This document shows positions 35,801 to 43,703 of a stretch of 64,000 nt of DNA, piece after piece. The stretch comes from Desulfomicrobium macestii. Lineage in GTDB: Bacteria; Desulfobacterota; Desulfovibrionia; Desulfovibrionales; Desulfomicrobiaceae. The notes beneath the pieces are model-generated. The model was not told where the DNA came from. It ran no database searches and saw only the letters and a list, made by a program, of their open reading frames with translations. The stretch is from the NCBI RefSeq assembly GCF_014873765.1, contig NZ_JADBGG010000004.1, forward strand, positions 62,001-126,000, in the 5' to 3' direction. Both the position numbers and the translations under genes were made by a program. The first letter of the stretch is position 1; each line of letters starts with the position of its first letter.

Positions 35801-36346
35801 CGCTTGACGACCGCTTTGGTCGACGCCAAAGCCAGAGGGCTTGATCCCGTCGTGGCCCGTTCCATTGAACGACTGTTCAGCGAGCATGTTTTAAGCCCTG
35901 CCGAAGGCTTGCAACTGGATCGGTTCATCCCTGACAAGGATAAGCACAAGGCTTTCATCGCCAAATTCGATGAGTTGCATCAGGCTTTGATTCAGACCTT
36001 TTCGACCCTCCAGTCCTTCAATCTGAACGTTAAATCGACTCAGACGCGCATCAATTTGGAGGCGCAAAAGTACCTCGCCGAGTGCGTGGAGATTCCGTGG
36101 CATCCGTTTGACCAACACTCGTTGCGGACGACCCTGAGGGTCGTTGCTTCGCATGATGTTGACGGAATAATGTCCCGTATTCTTATCGAGTCGGACCTGA
36201 CCGAGGAGCCCCGCATGTATGACGTGAGCCTGAGCGGAGACAAGGTGACCTTTACCCCCACCGACGACAAGAGTGGCAAAGGGGTGTTCACCGCTCCTGT
36301 CGCCTATAAGAATGCCCGCTTCCCGATGGGAGAGGCGAAAAAGTAA
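32837..36346 (+). CDS. 1169-residue putative T3SS substrate (effector) of unknown fold
   Basis: I do not recognise this protein. It has no signal peptide or membrane segment and is mostly charged helices. The first 55 residues are polar and look unstructured, as in T3SS substrates. Two segments, near residues 420-460 and 650-690, share a spaced pattern (acidic-Leu helix, then GVDxxxW, four residues on a Cys, then a Pro-rich turn), suggesting an internal duplication. Only the last 110 residues look beta-rich (TTLRVVASHDVDGIMSRILIE, in part). The start has AAGGAGATACT. It lies between a CesT-type chaperone and a diguanylate cyclase and is convergent with the injectisome operon. Secretion is inferred from this context. 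Confidence 0.75.
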   Translation: MSIGLSTNESRVQLRQDNFKMDELGGERPITIGKDNKIVKAEIMSPSSRSQHKPHKANTGLEGVFKATIDKCDWWHSAGKLRRAQDAIEVNLGRMAGKFVNLQTLAGKSGLSEDIAKEKNLLIDGIAKELSAFETEIDSLARSYGLDREASESLFLQRLINGLMKNNPDALNSMKAAVAVMARMPDENPNPVMRDHGALVRQFDKLLHASLPDVVAEPVDQRTGLQKLGDVFKGLFGSKEQRVGQLLREKLNGLEQLCKTGAPEMAEFTDQLRLLREGLNPETKLTMEKFDAVREELDTIIGATIKRGKEIAEKALETESAKMAGQLAVDKYQPQLVSAEEANRDLSKLFLYKNATLEQTKSLQSPLDEKADDLIRNFIRSQNQSPEMPKGARAVAQIAVNSVKDMTLKFVAARQELKSIEVELSAITLARQLAAKGDTPPAGVDGNSWHEACSVMTRHLLEAPGSLISAKDLPALHLIKTNAAQFTEGLQGVAVQSFEKLFTRLDATTSFTVTVPKPSAQQIEEFKQNGKMRMQEDAERFGRDMQEYRNSAPKTGISELDKRLAELRTPLTLNPDKLDEASLRGTLSELAERITDIKTAYSYEMASALSGIDGKQARLDQRTKLFATLNTELQGLMRLEAELHGMINMHAMGQLASEGLDMLRQSCPEGVDRGAWESDCNAIVDFIMAHPHEIPGQETVAMFERLLDTLNKSLSTDSVADQQKVELYKSLKDDLNEWKDWGFTVGMGRDSLNNMGHMNEVLESVSKMTTARIRISDVVNLMQDSFIALTKAGLSHADELRSNFSEYTHKLMLYADTMSRTKEMTPELRLMRQEAQESLSKAVHSFFPAMEFLAGQEQSYMDDPTVFTVGQTQQITDLRATLFNAYAALFDIARNVGTLGLDASKGVSPLLGNVDLTQSDVDSREVAALGEANKISTYGQMSRVVDPNNPSSLTRVTTSMILESEALMNFRIQMDIEKQMTKLFTHTRRLTTALVDAKARGLDPVVARSIERLFSEHVLSPAEGLQLDRFIPDKDKHKAFIAKFDELHQALIQTFSTLQSFNLNVKSTQTRINLEAQKYLAECVEIPWHPFDQHSLRTTLRVVASHDVDGIMSRILIESDLTEEPRMYDVSLSGDKVTFTPTDDKSGKGVFTAPVAYKNARFPMGEAKK

Positions 36347-36369
36347 GAGAGCCAAGGAGTAGCTTCCGC

Positions 36370-37797
36370 ATGAATATCCGCATTTCCGTCCGCACCAAAC
36401 TGTTCCTGAGCCACATTCTCATCGTCCTATTCATCGCCGGCACCGCAGGGACGTATTTCTACCTGAGCGCTGTGGAAAACCTCATGGATGGGCTCAAGGA
36501 GCGCCTGCAGGCCAGCGCGGGGCTCATCAGCCAGACTCTTGACGCCGAGGCTTTGCGCCACATCCGTACAGAGGAAGATATGGCCAGCCCCGAATACGTG
36601 GCCACCCTCGACCAGTTGCGCACCCTCAAACGCATGAACCCCGACATCGCCTTCATTTACGTGATGCGCCTTGAGGCGGAGAAGATCTTCTTCGTCATTG
36701 ATTCCGACGAAACCAATGCACAGGCCCTGCCGGGCAAAAAGTACGCCCACGTACTGCCATCTTTGCAGAGAGGCTTCACGTCCATGATCGTCGACGACGA
36801 GATCGTCACCGACGAATGGGGCTCGTTTCTATCGGGCTACGCCCCGATCAAAAACGCCAAGGGGCAGTTTTTGGTCGGCATCGACATGCGCGCCGATCAG
36901 GTTCGCGAAAAATACAGCGCCCTGCGCATCTCCGGTGCTGTTGCGGTATCCGCGGCCGTTGTCCTGGCCTTCGTTCTGGCCCGAATCCTGGCCAACCGAT
37001 TCATGATACCCATACGCGTTTCCATTTCCCGCTGTTCCTCCATCGCGGAAGGTCGCTACGACGAGCAGCTCGACATTCAGACCAATGACGAACTCGACAG
37101 GCTCATCGAAGCCATTAATAAAATGTCGAGCAGCCTGTCCCTGTCCCAGCGCACGACGCAAGCGGCCGTCGACTCCCTGCGCCAGGCCAAGGACGAACTG
37201 GAAATCCGGGTTCGTCAGCGCACCTCCGATCTCTCGGAAGTCAACAACAAGCTCAGCCAGGAAGTGGCCGAACGGCTTGTGGCCCAAAAGGCTTTGCAGG
37301 AGGCCGCGACCATCGATCCGCTGACCCGCCTTTTCAATCGGCGCGTCGTCCAGGAGCGGCTCGACCTCGAAGTGGCCCGAAGCAGCAGGCAGAATACGCC
37401 CTTCACGCTCGTCATCGTGGACCTCGATCATTTTAAAATGATCAACGACACTCACGGACACGATGCCGGGGACAGCATTCTGGTGGAAACGGGAGTGCGC
37501 ATGAAGGGCATCATCCGTGGGCAGGACACGTTGGCCCGATGGGGCGGTGAGGAATTCATGATCCTGTTGCCGGATACCGACTCGGCAGGGGGACTGGAAG
37601 TCGCCGAGAAGGTCCGCGCGCGCATCGCCGACACGACTTACTATTTCGCGGGCAAGGAGATCCGGGTTACGGCGAGTTTTGGAGTGGCCCAGTATAAAGG
37701 AGACTTGGAAGGGGCGATCACGGCCGCGGACCAGGCCCTCTATCAGGCCAAGAATCTGGGCAGGAATCGGGTCGAGCTGGCCGGCGCGGAACTTTGA
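36370..37797 (+). CDS. Membrane diguanylate cyclase (periplasmic sensor-HAMP-GGDEF)
   Basis: A protein of 475 residues. Transmembrane helices at about 10-32 and 190-212 enclose a periplasmic Cache-like sensor. A HAMP segment follows, then a coiled coil (about 255-300) and a GGDEF domain. The active-site loop is RWGGEEFMILLP. Five residues before GGEEF is RGQD, an intact I-site for product inhibition. The start has AAGGAG and lies 23 bp after the 1169-residue gene, so c-di-GMP synthesis is probably co-expressed with the putative effector. The protein could instead be an unrelated island passenger. Confidence 0.92.
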   Translation: MNIRISVRTKLFLSHILIVLFIAGTAGTYFYLSAVENLMDGLKERLQASAGLISQTLDAEALRHIRTEEDMASPEYVATLDQLRTLKRMNPDIAFIYVMRLEAEKIFFVIDSDETNAQALPGKKYAHVLPSLQRGFTSMIVDDEIVTDEWGSFLSGYAPIKNAKGQFLVGIDMRADQVREKYSALRISGAVAVSAAVVLAFVLARILANRFMIPIRVSISRCSSIAEGRYDEQLDIQTNDELDRLIEAINKMSSSLSLSQRTTQAAVDSLRQAKDELEIRVRQRTSDLSEVNNKLSQEVAERLVAQKALQEAATIDPLTRLFNRRVVQERLDLEVARSSRQNTPFTLVIVDLDHFKMINDTHGHDAGDSILVETGVRMKGIIRGQDTLARWGGEEFMILLPDTDSAGGLEVAEKVRARIADTTYYFAGKEIRVTASFGVAQYKGDLEGAITAADQALYQAKNLGRNRVELAGAEL

Positions 37798-37933
37798 ACA
37801 CAAGGGAGATGAACGCTCATTCCGGCAGCATGAACTGAAGCAGTCTGTTTTTTTCAAAGCGCCCGATCAGGCCGGTTTCAGGCGTTGCCAAAAACCGTAT
37901 CCCTGACACGGGCGTATTTTTTTGTGCGAAGGC

Positions 37934-38635
37934 TTAAGGGGTATAGAGCGCCAGGACCTTGCGCACGAAATCCTGCGTTTCGCGAAAAGGGGGAATGCCG
38001 CCGTGGCGCTGCACGTTGCCCGGGCCTGCGTTGTAGGCCGCCAGGGCCAGCTCCAGGGTGCCGAAGGCGTCCAGCTGGCGGCGCAGATACAGGCTGCCCG
38101 CTTCAACGTTGGCGCGGGGATCGAAGGGGTCGGTCACGCCGAGGTGCGCCTGGGTGCCGGGCATGAGCTGCATGAGGCCCTGGGCGCCCTTGGGGGAGAT
38201 GGCCAGGGGATCGTTGTTGGATTCCACGCGGATGACGGCCCTGATGAGACCCGGGTCCAGGCCCGAGACGCGGCTGCCGTGCCCGATGATCGGGTCCCAC
38301 TCGGCCATGGTCGGCATGTGCGCCCGCCCTTGGGCTGACTCCGTGACGAGCAGGGGAGGAACCATGCGCGGCAGGGCCAGGAGATGGGCGTGATCGGACA
38401 GGGAATAGACATCCATCTGCTCGATCATGTTCTCTGTTCCGCGAGCGGGATCGCGGAGCGCCGAGGCTTCGTCGTCATGCAGGGGCCGCACGACCTGGGG
38501 CATGCGCTCGGAGACGCTCATTTCCTCCTGGAGGATGCCGGGCATGCTGCGCCCTGGGCTGTCCGCGGACAGGGCCGGAGAGGCGAGCAGGGCGGCCCAG
38601 GTCAGCGTGGCGGCGGCGTGTCGGAGGGGGCGCAT
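37934..38635 (-). CDS. T3SS-associated lytic transglycosylase
   Basis: A protein of 233 residues with a signal peptide (cleavage near ALS-ADS). The C-terminal SLT domain has the catalytic Glu in IRAVIRVESNNDPLAISPKGAQGLMQLMP, plus NVEAGSLYL and ALAAYNAGPGNV. It opens peptidoglycan for the secretion apparatus. It is the last gene of the minus-strand operon and its ATG overlaps the stop of the RsbW-like gene by one base; a GTG directly upstream is an alternative start. Confidence 0.9.
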   Translation of the reverse strand: MRPLRHAAATLTWAALLASPALSADSPGRSMPGILQEEMSVSERMPQVVRPLHDDEASALRDPARGTENMIEQMDVYSLSDHAHLLALPRMVPPLLVTESAQGRAHMPTMAEWDPIIGHGSRVSGLDPGLIRAVIRVESNNDPLAISPKGAQGLMQLMPGTQAHLGVTDPFDPRANVEAGSLYLRRQLDAFGTLELALAAYNAGPGNVQRHGGIPPFRETQDFVRKVLALYTP

Positions 38636-39051
38636 CACTCGGGCTTGGCGAAGTAGAGTTCGACGATGTTCGCGCCGTTGTGATGTCTGTATTCGTGGCG
38701 GGCGCTGACGGATTTCACCAGATGGACCCCCAGACCGCCGATGGGGCGGTGGTCCGCGTCAAGGTCGAGGTCGGGCCTCGGTGCCTCGTCGAAGGGGTCG
38801 AAGGGATGCCCCCAGTCCGTGACGCTGAAAAAGAGGTAGTCCTGGCCGTCCAGGCGCGCGGGGCGGCATTCCACCCGGGCCTCGCCGGGGCCGCCGTCGT
38901 AGGCGTGGGTGAAGACGTTGACCAGGAGTTCTTCGGCCGCAAGCCGCACGTGGGAGGCGATGCCCTGGAAGTCCGGCGGGATGCGACTCTCCAGAAACTC
39001 GTTTACTGAGTTGAGTTCCTCGATGCGGGCGGGCACGGTCAGAGCGGCCAT
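38635..39051 (-). CDS. RsbW-like serine kinase / anti-sigma factor
   Basis: A HATPase protein of 138 residues (site GAGAGGAA). The N-box is in RLAAEELLVNVFTHAYDGG, the G1 box in VTDWGHPFDPF, and the G2 box in PIGGLGVHLVKSV. Such proteins phosphorylate an STAS partner and sequester a sigma factor or another target. The STAS gene lies 8 bp upstream. In Bordetella a comparable switch (BtrU/V/W) controls T3SS, so a similar role is plausible. No PP2C phosphatase is in the window. Confidence 0.88.
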   Translation of the reverse strand: MAALTVPARIEELNSVNEFLESRIPPDFQGIASHVRLAAEELLVNVFTHAYDGGPGEARVECRPARLDGQDYLFFSVTDWGHPFDPFDEAPRPDLDLDADHRPIGGLGVHLVKSVSARHEYRHHNGANIVELYFAKPE

Positions 39052-39059
39052 GTTTCCTC

Positions 39060-39392
39060 TCAGAGTTTGGCCAGGGCCGTTTCCGGAGTGTCGTAGATCG
39101 GCATCATGGCGGTGAAGCCCGATATCTTGAAGACCTCGCTGACCATGGGCTGCAGGTTGCAGAAGGCCACGGGGACCTTTTTTGTGCGGCTCCCCTTGAG
39201 CAGGGTCAGTATGCCGCGCAGGCCGGCGGAGCTCATGTATTCGATACCGGCCAGGTCGATCAGGATCTTGACCGCTCCGGCGTCCAGGCTTTCCTGGCAG
39301 GCGTTGACGAAAATGTTCGTGGTCGTCGCGTCCATGCTGCCGCTGGGTTTGATGACAACGATGTCCTGTATCTGCGATACGTTGATTTGCAT
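39060..39392 (-). CDS. STAS domain anti-sigma factor antagonist (RsbV-like)
   Basis: A protein of 110 residues from the ATG at 39390-39392 with GGAGAAAGAC upstream; an ATG 12 bp earlier is less well placed. The STAS fold is clear: IVVIKPSGSMDATTTNIFV, KILIDLAGIEYMSSAGLRGIL with the phosphorylatable Ser, and a C-terminal FTAMMPIYDTPETAL. It should be the substrate of the RsbW-like kinase encoded next to it. It is 12 bp downstream of sctR, inside the secretion operon. Confidence 0.9.
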   Translation of the reverse strand: MQINVSQIQDIVVIKPSGSMDATTTNIFVNACQESLDAGAVKILIDLAGIEYMSSAGLRGILTLLKGSRTKKVPVAFCNLQPMVSEVFKISGFTAMMPIYDTPETALAKL

Positions 39393-39404
39393 GTCTTTCT
39401 CCAT

Positions 39405-40058
39405 TTATTGTGCGTAGCTCAGGAGCAGTCCCTGACTGACCTTCACCCACCCGTCAAGGGTCACAAAGAGAAGGAGCTTGAAGGGCAGGGAGATGGTCAT
39501 GGGGGATACCATCATCATGCCCATGGCCAGCAGGATGTTCGAAATGATGAGGTCTATGGCCACAAAAGGCAGGTAGAGCAGGAATCCTATCTGGAAAGCC
39601 TTGGTCAGCTCCGAAATGGTGAACGCCGGAACCAGGATGAACATGTTGTCGGGCGCGATGCGTTCGTGAAGATTCTGGGGCCAAATGCGCTTGGCCGTGC
39701 TCATGAAGGTCCGAACCACCGATTCGTTGGCGTTGGCTGACAGGAATTTGCGCAGGGGCGGCGAGATGTGCTCCAGGATCCGACCGACTTCCGCGGGGGT
39801 CGGGTTTTCCTTGATGTCGGCGGTCTCCAGAAGCGCTGCCGTGTTCATGGCCATGGGCGCCATGATGAAGATGCTGAGGATGATGGCCAGGCCGTTCATG
39901 ACCATGGTCGGCGGGACCTGCTGTACGCCCAGGGCGTTGCGCACCAGGGAGGTGACCACCACGATCTTGACGTAGGAGGTGACCATCATGAGCATAAACG
40001 GCGCCAGGCCAAGGGCCGCGATGCCGAAGATGAAAAAGAGTGGATTAACCCCGACCAT
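39405..40058 (-). CDS. sctR: T3SS export apparatus protein SctR
   Basis: A protein of 217 residues of the FliP/YscR family, with four hydrophobic segments and the conserved VTSYVKIVVVTSLVRNALGVQQVPP and the C-terminal LPFVAIDLIISNILLAMGMMM (in part). It forms, with SctS and SctT, the export gate in the inner membrane. The start codon lies 14 bp inside the end of sctQ. sctS and sctT normally follow sctR directly, but here a regulatory pair and a transglycosylase gene follow. Confidence 0.94.
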   Translation of the reverse strand: MVGVNPLFFIFGIAALGLAPFMLMMVTSYVKIVVVTSLVRNALGVQQVPPTMVMNGLAIILSIFIMAPMAMNTAALLETADIKENPTPAEVGRILEHISPPLRKFLSANANESVVRTFMSTAKRIWPQNLHERIAPDNMFILVPAFTISELTKAFQIGFLLYLPFVAIDLIISNILLAMGMMMVSPMTISLPFKLLLFVTLDGWVKVSQGLLLSYAQ

Positions 40059-41187
40059 CCTGTCCCCCCTTCCGGGCCAACGAATCGACCTGCACGCCGA
40101 GCACGCCGTTGATGTCCACCAGGCGTCCCGTGCCGACAACGGCTCCGTTGATGCGTAGCGACACCGGCGAGAGCGGGTCGCAGCCGAGGGTGAAGGTGTA
40201 GCCAGGCACAAAGGCCGCGAGGTCCGCGACCGTCATGGTGCGGCGTTCAAGCTCGAAGCAGAGCTCGACGTCGATGCCGCCGACATCCAGTCCTGCCTGA
40301 TCTTCGGCGGGAGAAGTGGTCTCGGACGGATTTGTGGTGGTCATGGGGATCTCCTGGAAATTCGTCACGGCGTTCACCACCGTGGCTTGGGTGTCGTTGA
40401 CGGTGCACAGCACGCCGGCAGCACCGCCCGGAGGATTGGCCTGTCCGGTCGCGGGAGGGCACGGACGGAGCATGATCCTGCCCTGTGCGCCTTGGTAGTC
40501 GGGCGGTAGGAGGATGTCGCCTTGCTCCAGTGCGGAAAGCTCCCGGATGGAGATGCGCATGCTGCCCGCGTCCACGCACACCGCGATGGGCAGGTCGGGA
40601 TGCTCTTCCGCGCCCTGGCCTGCGCCGCGGACCGGCAGGTCCGCAAGGCGATCGCACAGGAGCAGGGCGGACTGTCGGTCCGGTATGGCGACGCGCAAGG
40701 GCACGGGTGTATCGTCATGCTCGGCGTCGGAAAATTCAAGAATCAGGTGCACGAATGCGGCCGGATTGTCGTCCTCGGTCTCGCCGGGTTCGAGCGTGGC
40801 TTCGCCCAGGGTGACGGCGTTGCCCATGAGTCGTTGCAGGGGCTCAAGCAAGGTGCCAAGGATCAGGTCCAGCACAGCCAGGCGTACGGCCCCGGGCAGG
40901 TCTGTCCAGAGCGGAACTTCGGCGATGGCGGGATGGCGGCGTATGAAATCCGTGTCGCCCAGCTCCACGCGCCAGGCGCCCCCGGCGCAGTGCAGGCGTA
41001 GCGAGCCCATGACCTTGAAGGGAAAGGGCGCAGGCACCGCCCGCAGCGTGGCGGGGCGATGGCCGACGACCACGGCCCACGGCTGCTCGCGGGTTAGAAG
41101 CATGTTGTCCACGTGGGCCTGGAGCGGGTCCAGGCGCGGAGGAGCGTACACGGCGGACGTGTGTTCAGGCATGGTTGGTCCTGTCAT
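40045..41187 (-). CDS. sctQ: T3SS cytoplasmic ring/sorting platform protein SctQ
   Basis: A protein of 380 residues of the YscQ/FliMN family. The N-terminal half is diverged. The C-terminal 90 residues form a SpoA domain (GGIDVELCFELERRTMTVADL, then YTFTLGCDPLSPVSLRINGAVVGTGRLVDINGVLGVQV, in part). SctQ forms the sorting platform with SctK and SctL. The start overlaps the sctP stop (ATGA). A second, internal start at 40344 probably yields a separate C-terminal product, as known for YscQ and Spa33. Confidence 0.9.
   Translation of the reverse strand: MTGPTMPEHTSAVYAPPRLDPLQAHVDNMLLTREQPWAVVVGHRPATLRAVPAPFPFKVMGSLRLHCAGGAWRVELGDTDFIRRHPAIAEVPLWTDLPGAVRLAVLDLILGTLLEPLQRLMGNAVTLGEATLEPGETEDDNPAAFVHLILEFSDAEHDDTPVPLRVAIPDRQSALLLCDRLADLPVRGAGQGAEEHPDLPIAVCVDAGSMRISIRELSALEQGDILLPPDYQGAQGRIMLRPCPPATGQANPPGGAAGVLCTVNDTQATVVNAVTNFQEIPMTTTNPSETTSPAEDQAGLDVGGIDVELCFELERRTMTVADLAAFVPGYTFTLGCDPLSPVSLRINGAVVGTGRLVDINGVLGVQVDSLARKGGQDGRG
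40342..40357 (-). promoter_or_regulatory. Internal ribosome binding site and start for SctQ-C
   Basis: On the minus strand CCAGGAGATCCCCATG, an excellent Shine-Dalgarno sequence seven bases before an in-frame ATG (40342-40344). Translation here gives a 99-residue protein covering the SpoA domain, the size of known SctQ-C products. Confidence 0.75.
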
Positions 41188-41813
41188 CGGGGTTCATCGG
41201 TTTCGGGGACCCAGCCCCTTGAACGGCGATTGCTGTCGTTGTCTTCCGCACCGCTTTCGGAGGTGATGTCGATGCGCACCGGACTGTCCAGATTTTCCAG
41301 CCTGGCCTTGAGGTCGTTTTGCGCCGCGACAAGGGTCTGGAAGGACGAAGCGTTGTCCGTGACCAGAACGACCTGCAGGGTGCCGTCGGGGCCTTTGGTC
41401 ATACGGATTTCCGTTCCGGGCAATACGTCGGGTCCGAGGCGTAGCCGCACTTCCTGTCCACCGTCCGCGGTCTGGCCGACCAGGATGCGTTCCACCAGCT
41501 TCTCGGCCAGTTCGCTGGGCGGCATGGGCGCTTCAGGCCGGGCTGCACCGGGCGTAATCGACGCCATGCGTCCGCTGAACAGGTCATTCAGGGGCAGGGA
41601 CGGCATCTGGCCGGGGGCATCGTCATCCGGGGCGTTTTCAGATGCTTTCGTGGGAGTGTCACCGGATCGGGCTTCGCGATCCTTTCCTTTCGTGTCCATG
41701 GAATCTTGGAAACGCTGCACCGAGTCTTTGTCGGGTTGCTGCGGTCCGGGCTTTTCCTCTCCCGCGCCAGCCCTTTCGAGGCGTGTGGAGTCGACTTTCA
41801 TGAAATCCGGCAT
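41184..41813 (-). CDS. sctP: T3SS needle-length regulator SctP (HrpP/FliK-like)
   Basis: A protein of 209 residues (site AGGAAGGAC). The N-terminal half is hydrophilic, Pro/Asp-rich and disordered-looking; the C-terminal 110 residues have the FliK/HrpP-like pattern LAEKLVERILV, VRLRLGPDVLPGTEIRMTKG, LQVVLVTDN, LKARLENL. It is placed between sctO and sctQ as yscP is in Yersinia. SctP measures needle length and triggers the substrate switch through SctU. It is short compared with YscP, which would predict a short needle. Confidence 0.8.
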   Translation of the reverse strand: MPDFMKVDSTRLERAGAGEEKPGPQQPDKDSVQRFQDSMDTKGKDREARSGDTPTKASENAPDDDAPGQMPSLPLNDLFSGRMASITPGAARPEAPMPPSELAEKLVERILVGQTADGGQEVRLRLGPDVLPGTEIRMTKGPDGTLQVVLVTDNASSFQTLVAAQNDLKARLENLDSPVRIDITSESGAEDNDSNRRSRGWVPETDEPR

Positions 41814-41836
41814 ATTCTTGTCCTTCCTGACCGGGA

Positions 41837-42325
41837 TCAGGCGTCATCGCCCGTACCGATGGGCAGGGGCCTGAATTCTTCGCTTTCCAGGTCTTCCTTC
41901 CGTTCGGCTTCCCGGCGGGTCATTTCATTCCATATGTTCTTGTGGGCCAGAATGCGGGCCGTGTCGCGACGGGCCTTGTTCAGGCCGCTCCTGGCGTCGG
42001 TCACTGCCTGGCGGGCCTTGACGAGGGCCTGCTCGGCCTTGGTCACGTCCTCCTCGCGCAGAAGTTCCGCATCGCGCAGGCGGCCGAGTCCGGCCTTGAA
42101 AGCCTCAAGGTCGTCGAGGCTCAAAAGTTGTCCCATTATGGCCTCGTAGCGCCTATCCTCTTCCTCTACGCGCCAGATGCGATAGCGCTCAAGCTCTTTT
42201 TCGCGTTCCCGCAGCGTGGCTTCGGCCTCTCGGACCATCCGCTCGGCCTGTCGCAGCAGGTTCTGAGCGGCTTCTTCCCTGTACTGCCGTACCGAGAGCA
42301 GAGGGGCCAGGGGGTAGCGAGCCAT
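41837..42325 (-). CDS. sctO: T3SS ATPase stalk protein SctO
   Basis: A protein of 162 residues, a nearly continuous coiled coil (residues 15-140) rich in Arg and Glu, starting YPLAPLLSVRQYREEAAQNLLRQAE (in part), the usual YscO/FliJ opening. It acts as the stalk between the SctN hexamer and SctV. It begins 2 bp after the sctN stop, and sctP follows 23 bp downstream. Confidence 0.85.
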   Translation of the reverse strand: MARYPLAPLLSVRQYREEAAQNLLRQAERMVREAEATLREREKELERYRIWRVEEEDRRYEAIMGQLLSLDDLEAFKAGLGRLRDAELLREEDVTKAEQALVKARQAVTDARSGLNKARRDTARILAHKNIWNEMTRREAERKEDLESEEFRPLPIGTGDDA

Positions 42326-42327
42326 GG

Positions 42328-43644
42328 TCAGGCCACGACCTTGTGCATGGCCTGCAGGGTCTCCTCGAAAGTGCTTTTCTCGGACAGGCCCTGCTTGAGG
42401 AACGTATTTACCGCGTCGATTCGGCTCAAGGCGTCATCGGCATCCCGGTCCGAACCCTTCTTGTATTCGCCTATCTGCACGAGCAGCTCGACCTCCGCGA
42501 ACTTGGCCAGGATCTTGCGCAGCTTCTGGGCGGACTCCTTGTGTTCGCTGGAAATGATGGCGTTCATGACGCGGCTGACGCTGGCCTGCACGTCGATGGC
42601 CGGGTAATGGTTTGATGCGGCCAGCTTTCTGGACAGGACAATATGCCCGTCAAGGATGGAGCGGGTCTCGTCGGCGATGGGTTCGGTCATGTCGTCGCCT
42701 TCAACCAGCACCGTGTACAGGGCCGTGATGGAGCCCTTGTCCGACGTGCCGGCACGTTCCATGAGTTTCGGCAGGGTCGAGAAGACCGATGGCGGGAAAC
42801 CGCGCCTGGTGGGCGGTTCGCCTGCGGCCAGGCCGATTTCGCGCTGGGCGCGTCCGAAGCGGGTCACGGAATCCATCAAGAGCAGCACGCTGCGGCTTTT
42901 GTCGCGGAAATATTCGGCGATGGCCGTGGCCGTGTAGGCGGCCTTGAGGCGCTCCATGGACGATCTGTCCGAAGTGGAGACCACCAGCACCGCCTTCTTG
43001 CGGCCTTCGGGCCCGAGGTCGTGTTCGATGAACTCGCGCACCTCGCGGCCGCGTTCGCCAATGAGGGCCAGCACGCAGACATCGGCGGAGCAGCCCTTGA
43101 TGATACTGGAGAGCAGGGTGCTCTTGCCGCCGCCCGCTGCGGCGAAGATGCCCATGCGCTGCCCTTCGCCACAGGTCAGCATCCCGTCCAGGACCCGTAG
43201 TCCCAGGGACATGGGGCGGTCGATGATGCGCCGCGACATCGGATTGGGCGGGTCGGCGTACACGGGGTAGCGGGTGCGAGGTTTCAGCGGCGGCCCACCG
43301 TCGATGGGATTGCCCAGGCCGTCAAGCACACGGCCCAGAAGGTCTTCGCCTACGGGAACCGAGTGGATTTCGCCGGTGGGAATGACCTCCGTGGCAGGGG
43401 AGATGCCCTGCAGATCTCCCAGGGGGGTCAGCAGGGCTACCTGTTTGACGAAGCCCACCACCTCGGCCTTGAGGGTCCAGCTGTCCCACGGATTGCGCAG
43501 GATGCACAGCTCGCCCACCTTGACCCCGGGCACCACGGCCCGGATGATGGTGCCAACGACCTGCTCCACGCGGCCTCGGACCTCCACGGAACTGGTGTTC
43601 TGGACCGTCTCCTCCAAGAGAGCGCCGATATATTCAAATGCCAT
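42328..43644 (-). CDS. sctN: T3SS ATPase SctN
   Basis: A protein of 438 residues of the YscN/FliI family. The beta-barrel N-domain ([21 protein letters not shown]) is followed by the P-loop [13 protein letters not shown], the catalytic Glu in [13 protein letters not shown], Walker [21 protein letters not shown] and [20 protein letters not shown], which separate this family from F1 ATPases. It strips chaperones and unfolds substrates at the base of the injectisome. It lies 59 bp after sctL. Confidence 0.97.
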   Translation of the reverse strand: MAFEYIGALLEETVQNTSSVEVRGRVEQVVGTIIRAVVPGVKVGELCILRNPWDSWTLKAEVVGFVKQVALLTPLGDLQGISPATEVIPTGEIHSVPVGEDLLGRVLDGLGNPIDGGPPLKPRTRYPVYADPPNPMSRRIIDRPMSLGLRVLDGMLTCGEGQRMGIFAAAGGGKSTLLSSIIKGCSADVCVLALIGERGREVREFIEHDLGPEGRKKAVLVVSTSDRSSMERLKAAYTATAIAEYFRDKSRSVLLLMDSVTRFGRAQREIGLAAGEPPTRRGFPPSVFSTLPKLMERAGTSDKGSITALYTVLVEGDDMTEPIADETRSILDGHIVLSRKLAASNHYPAIDVQASVSRVMNAIISSEHKESAQKLRKILAKFAEVELLVQIGEYKKGSDRDADDALSRIDAVNTFLKQGLSEKSTFEETLQAMHKVVA

Positions 43645-43703
43645 TCCCGTTCTCCTTCCGTGCAGCCGAGGGCCGCGCGGATTATGCCGGCCCGCTGCGC
43701 GGA

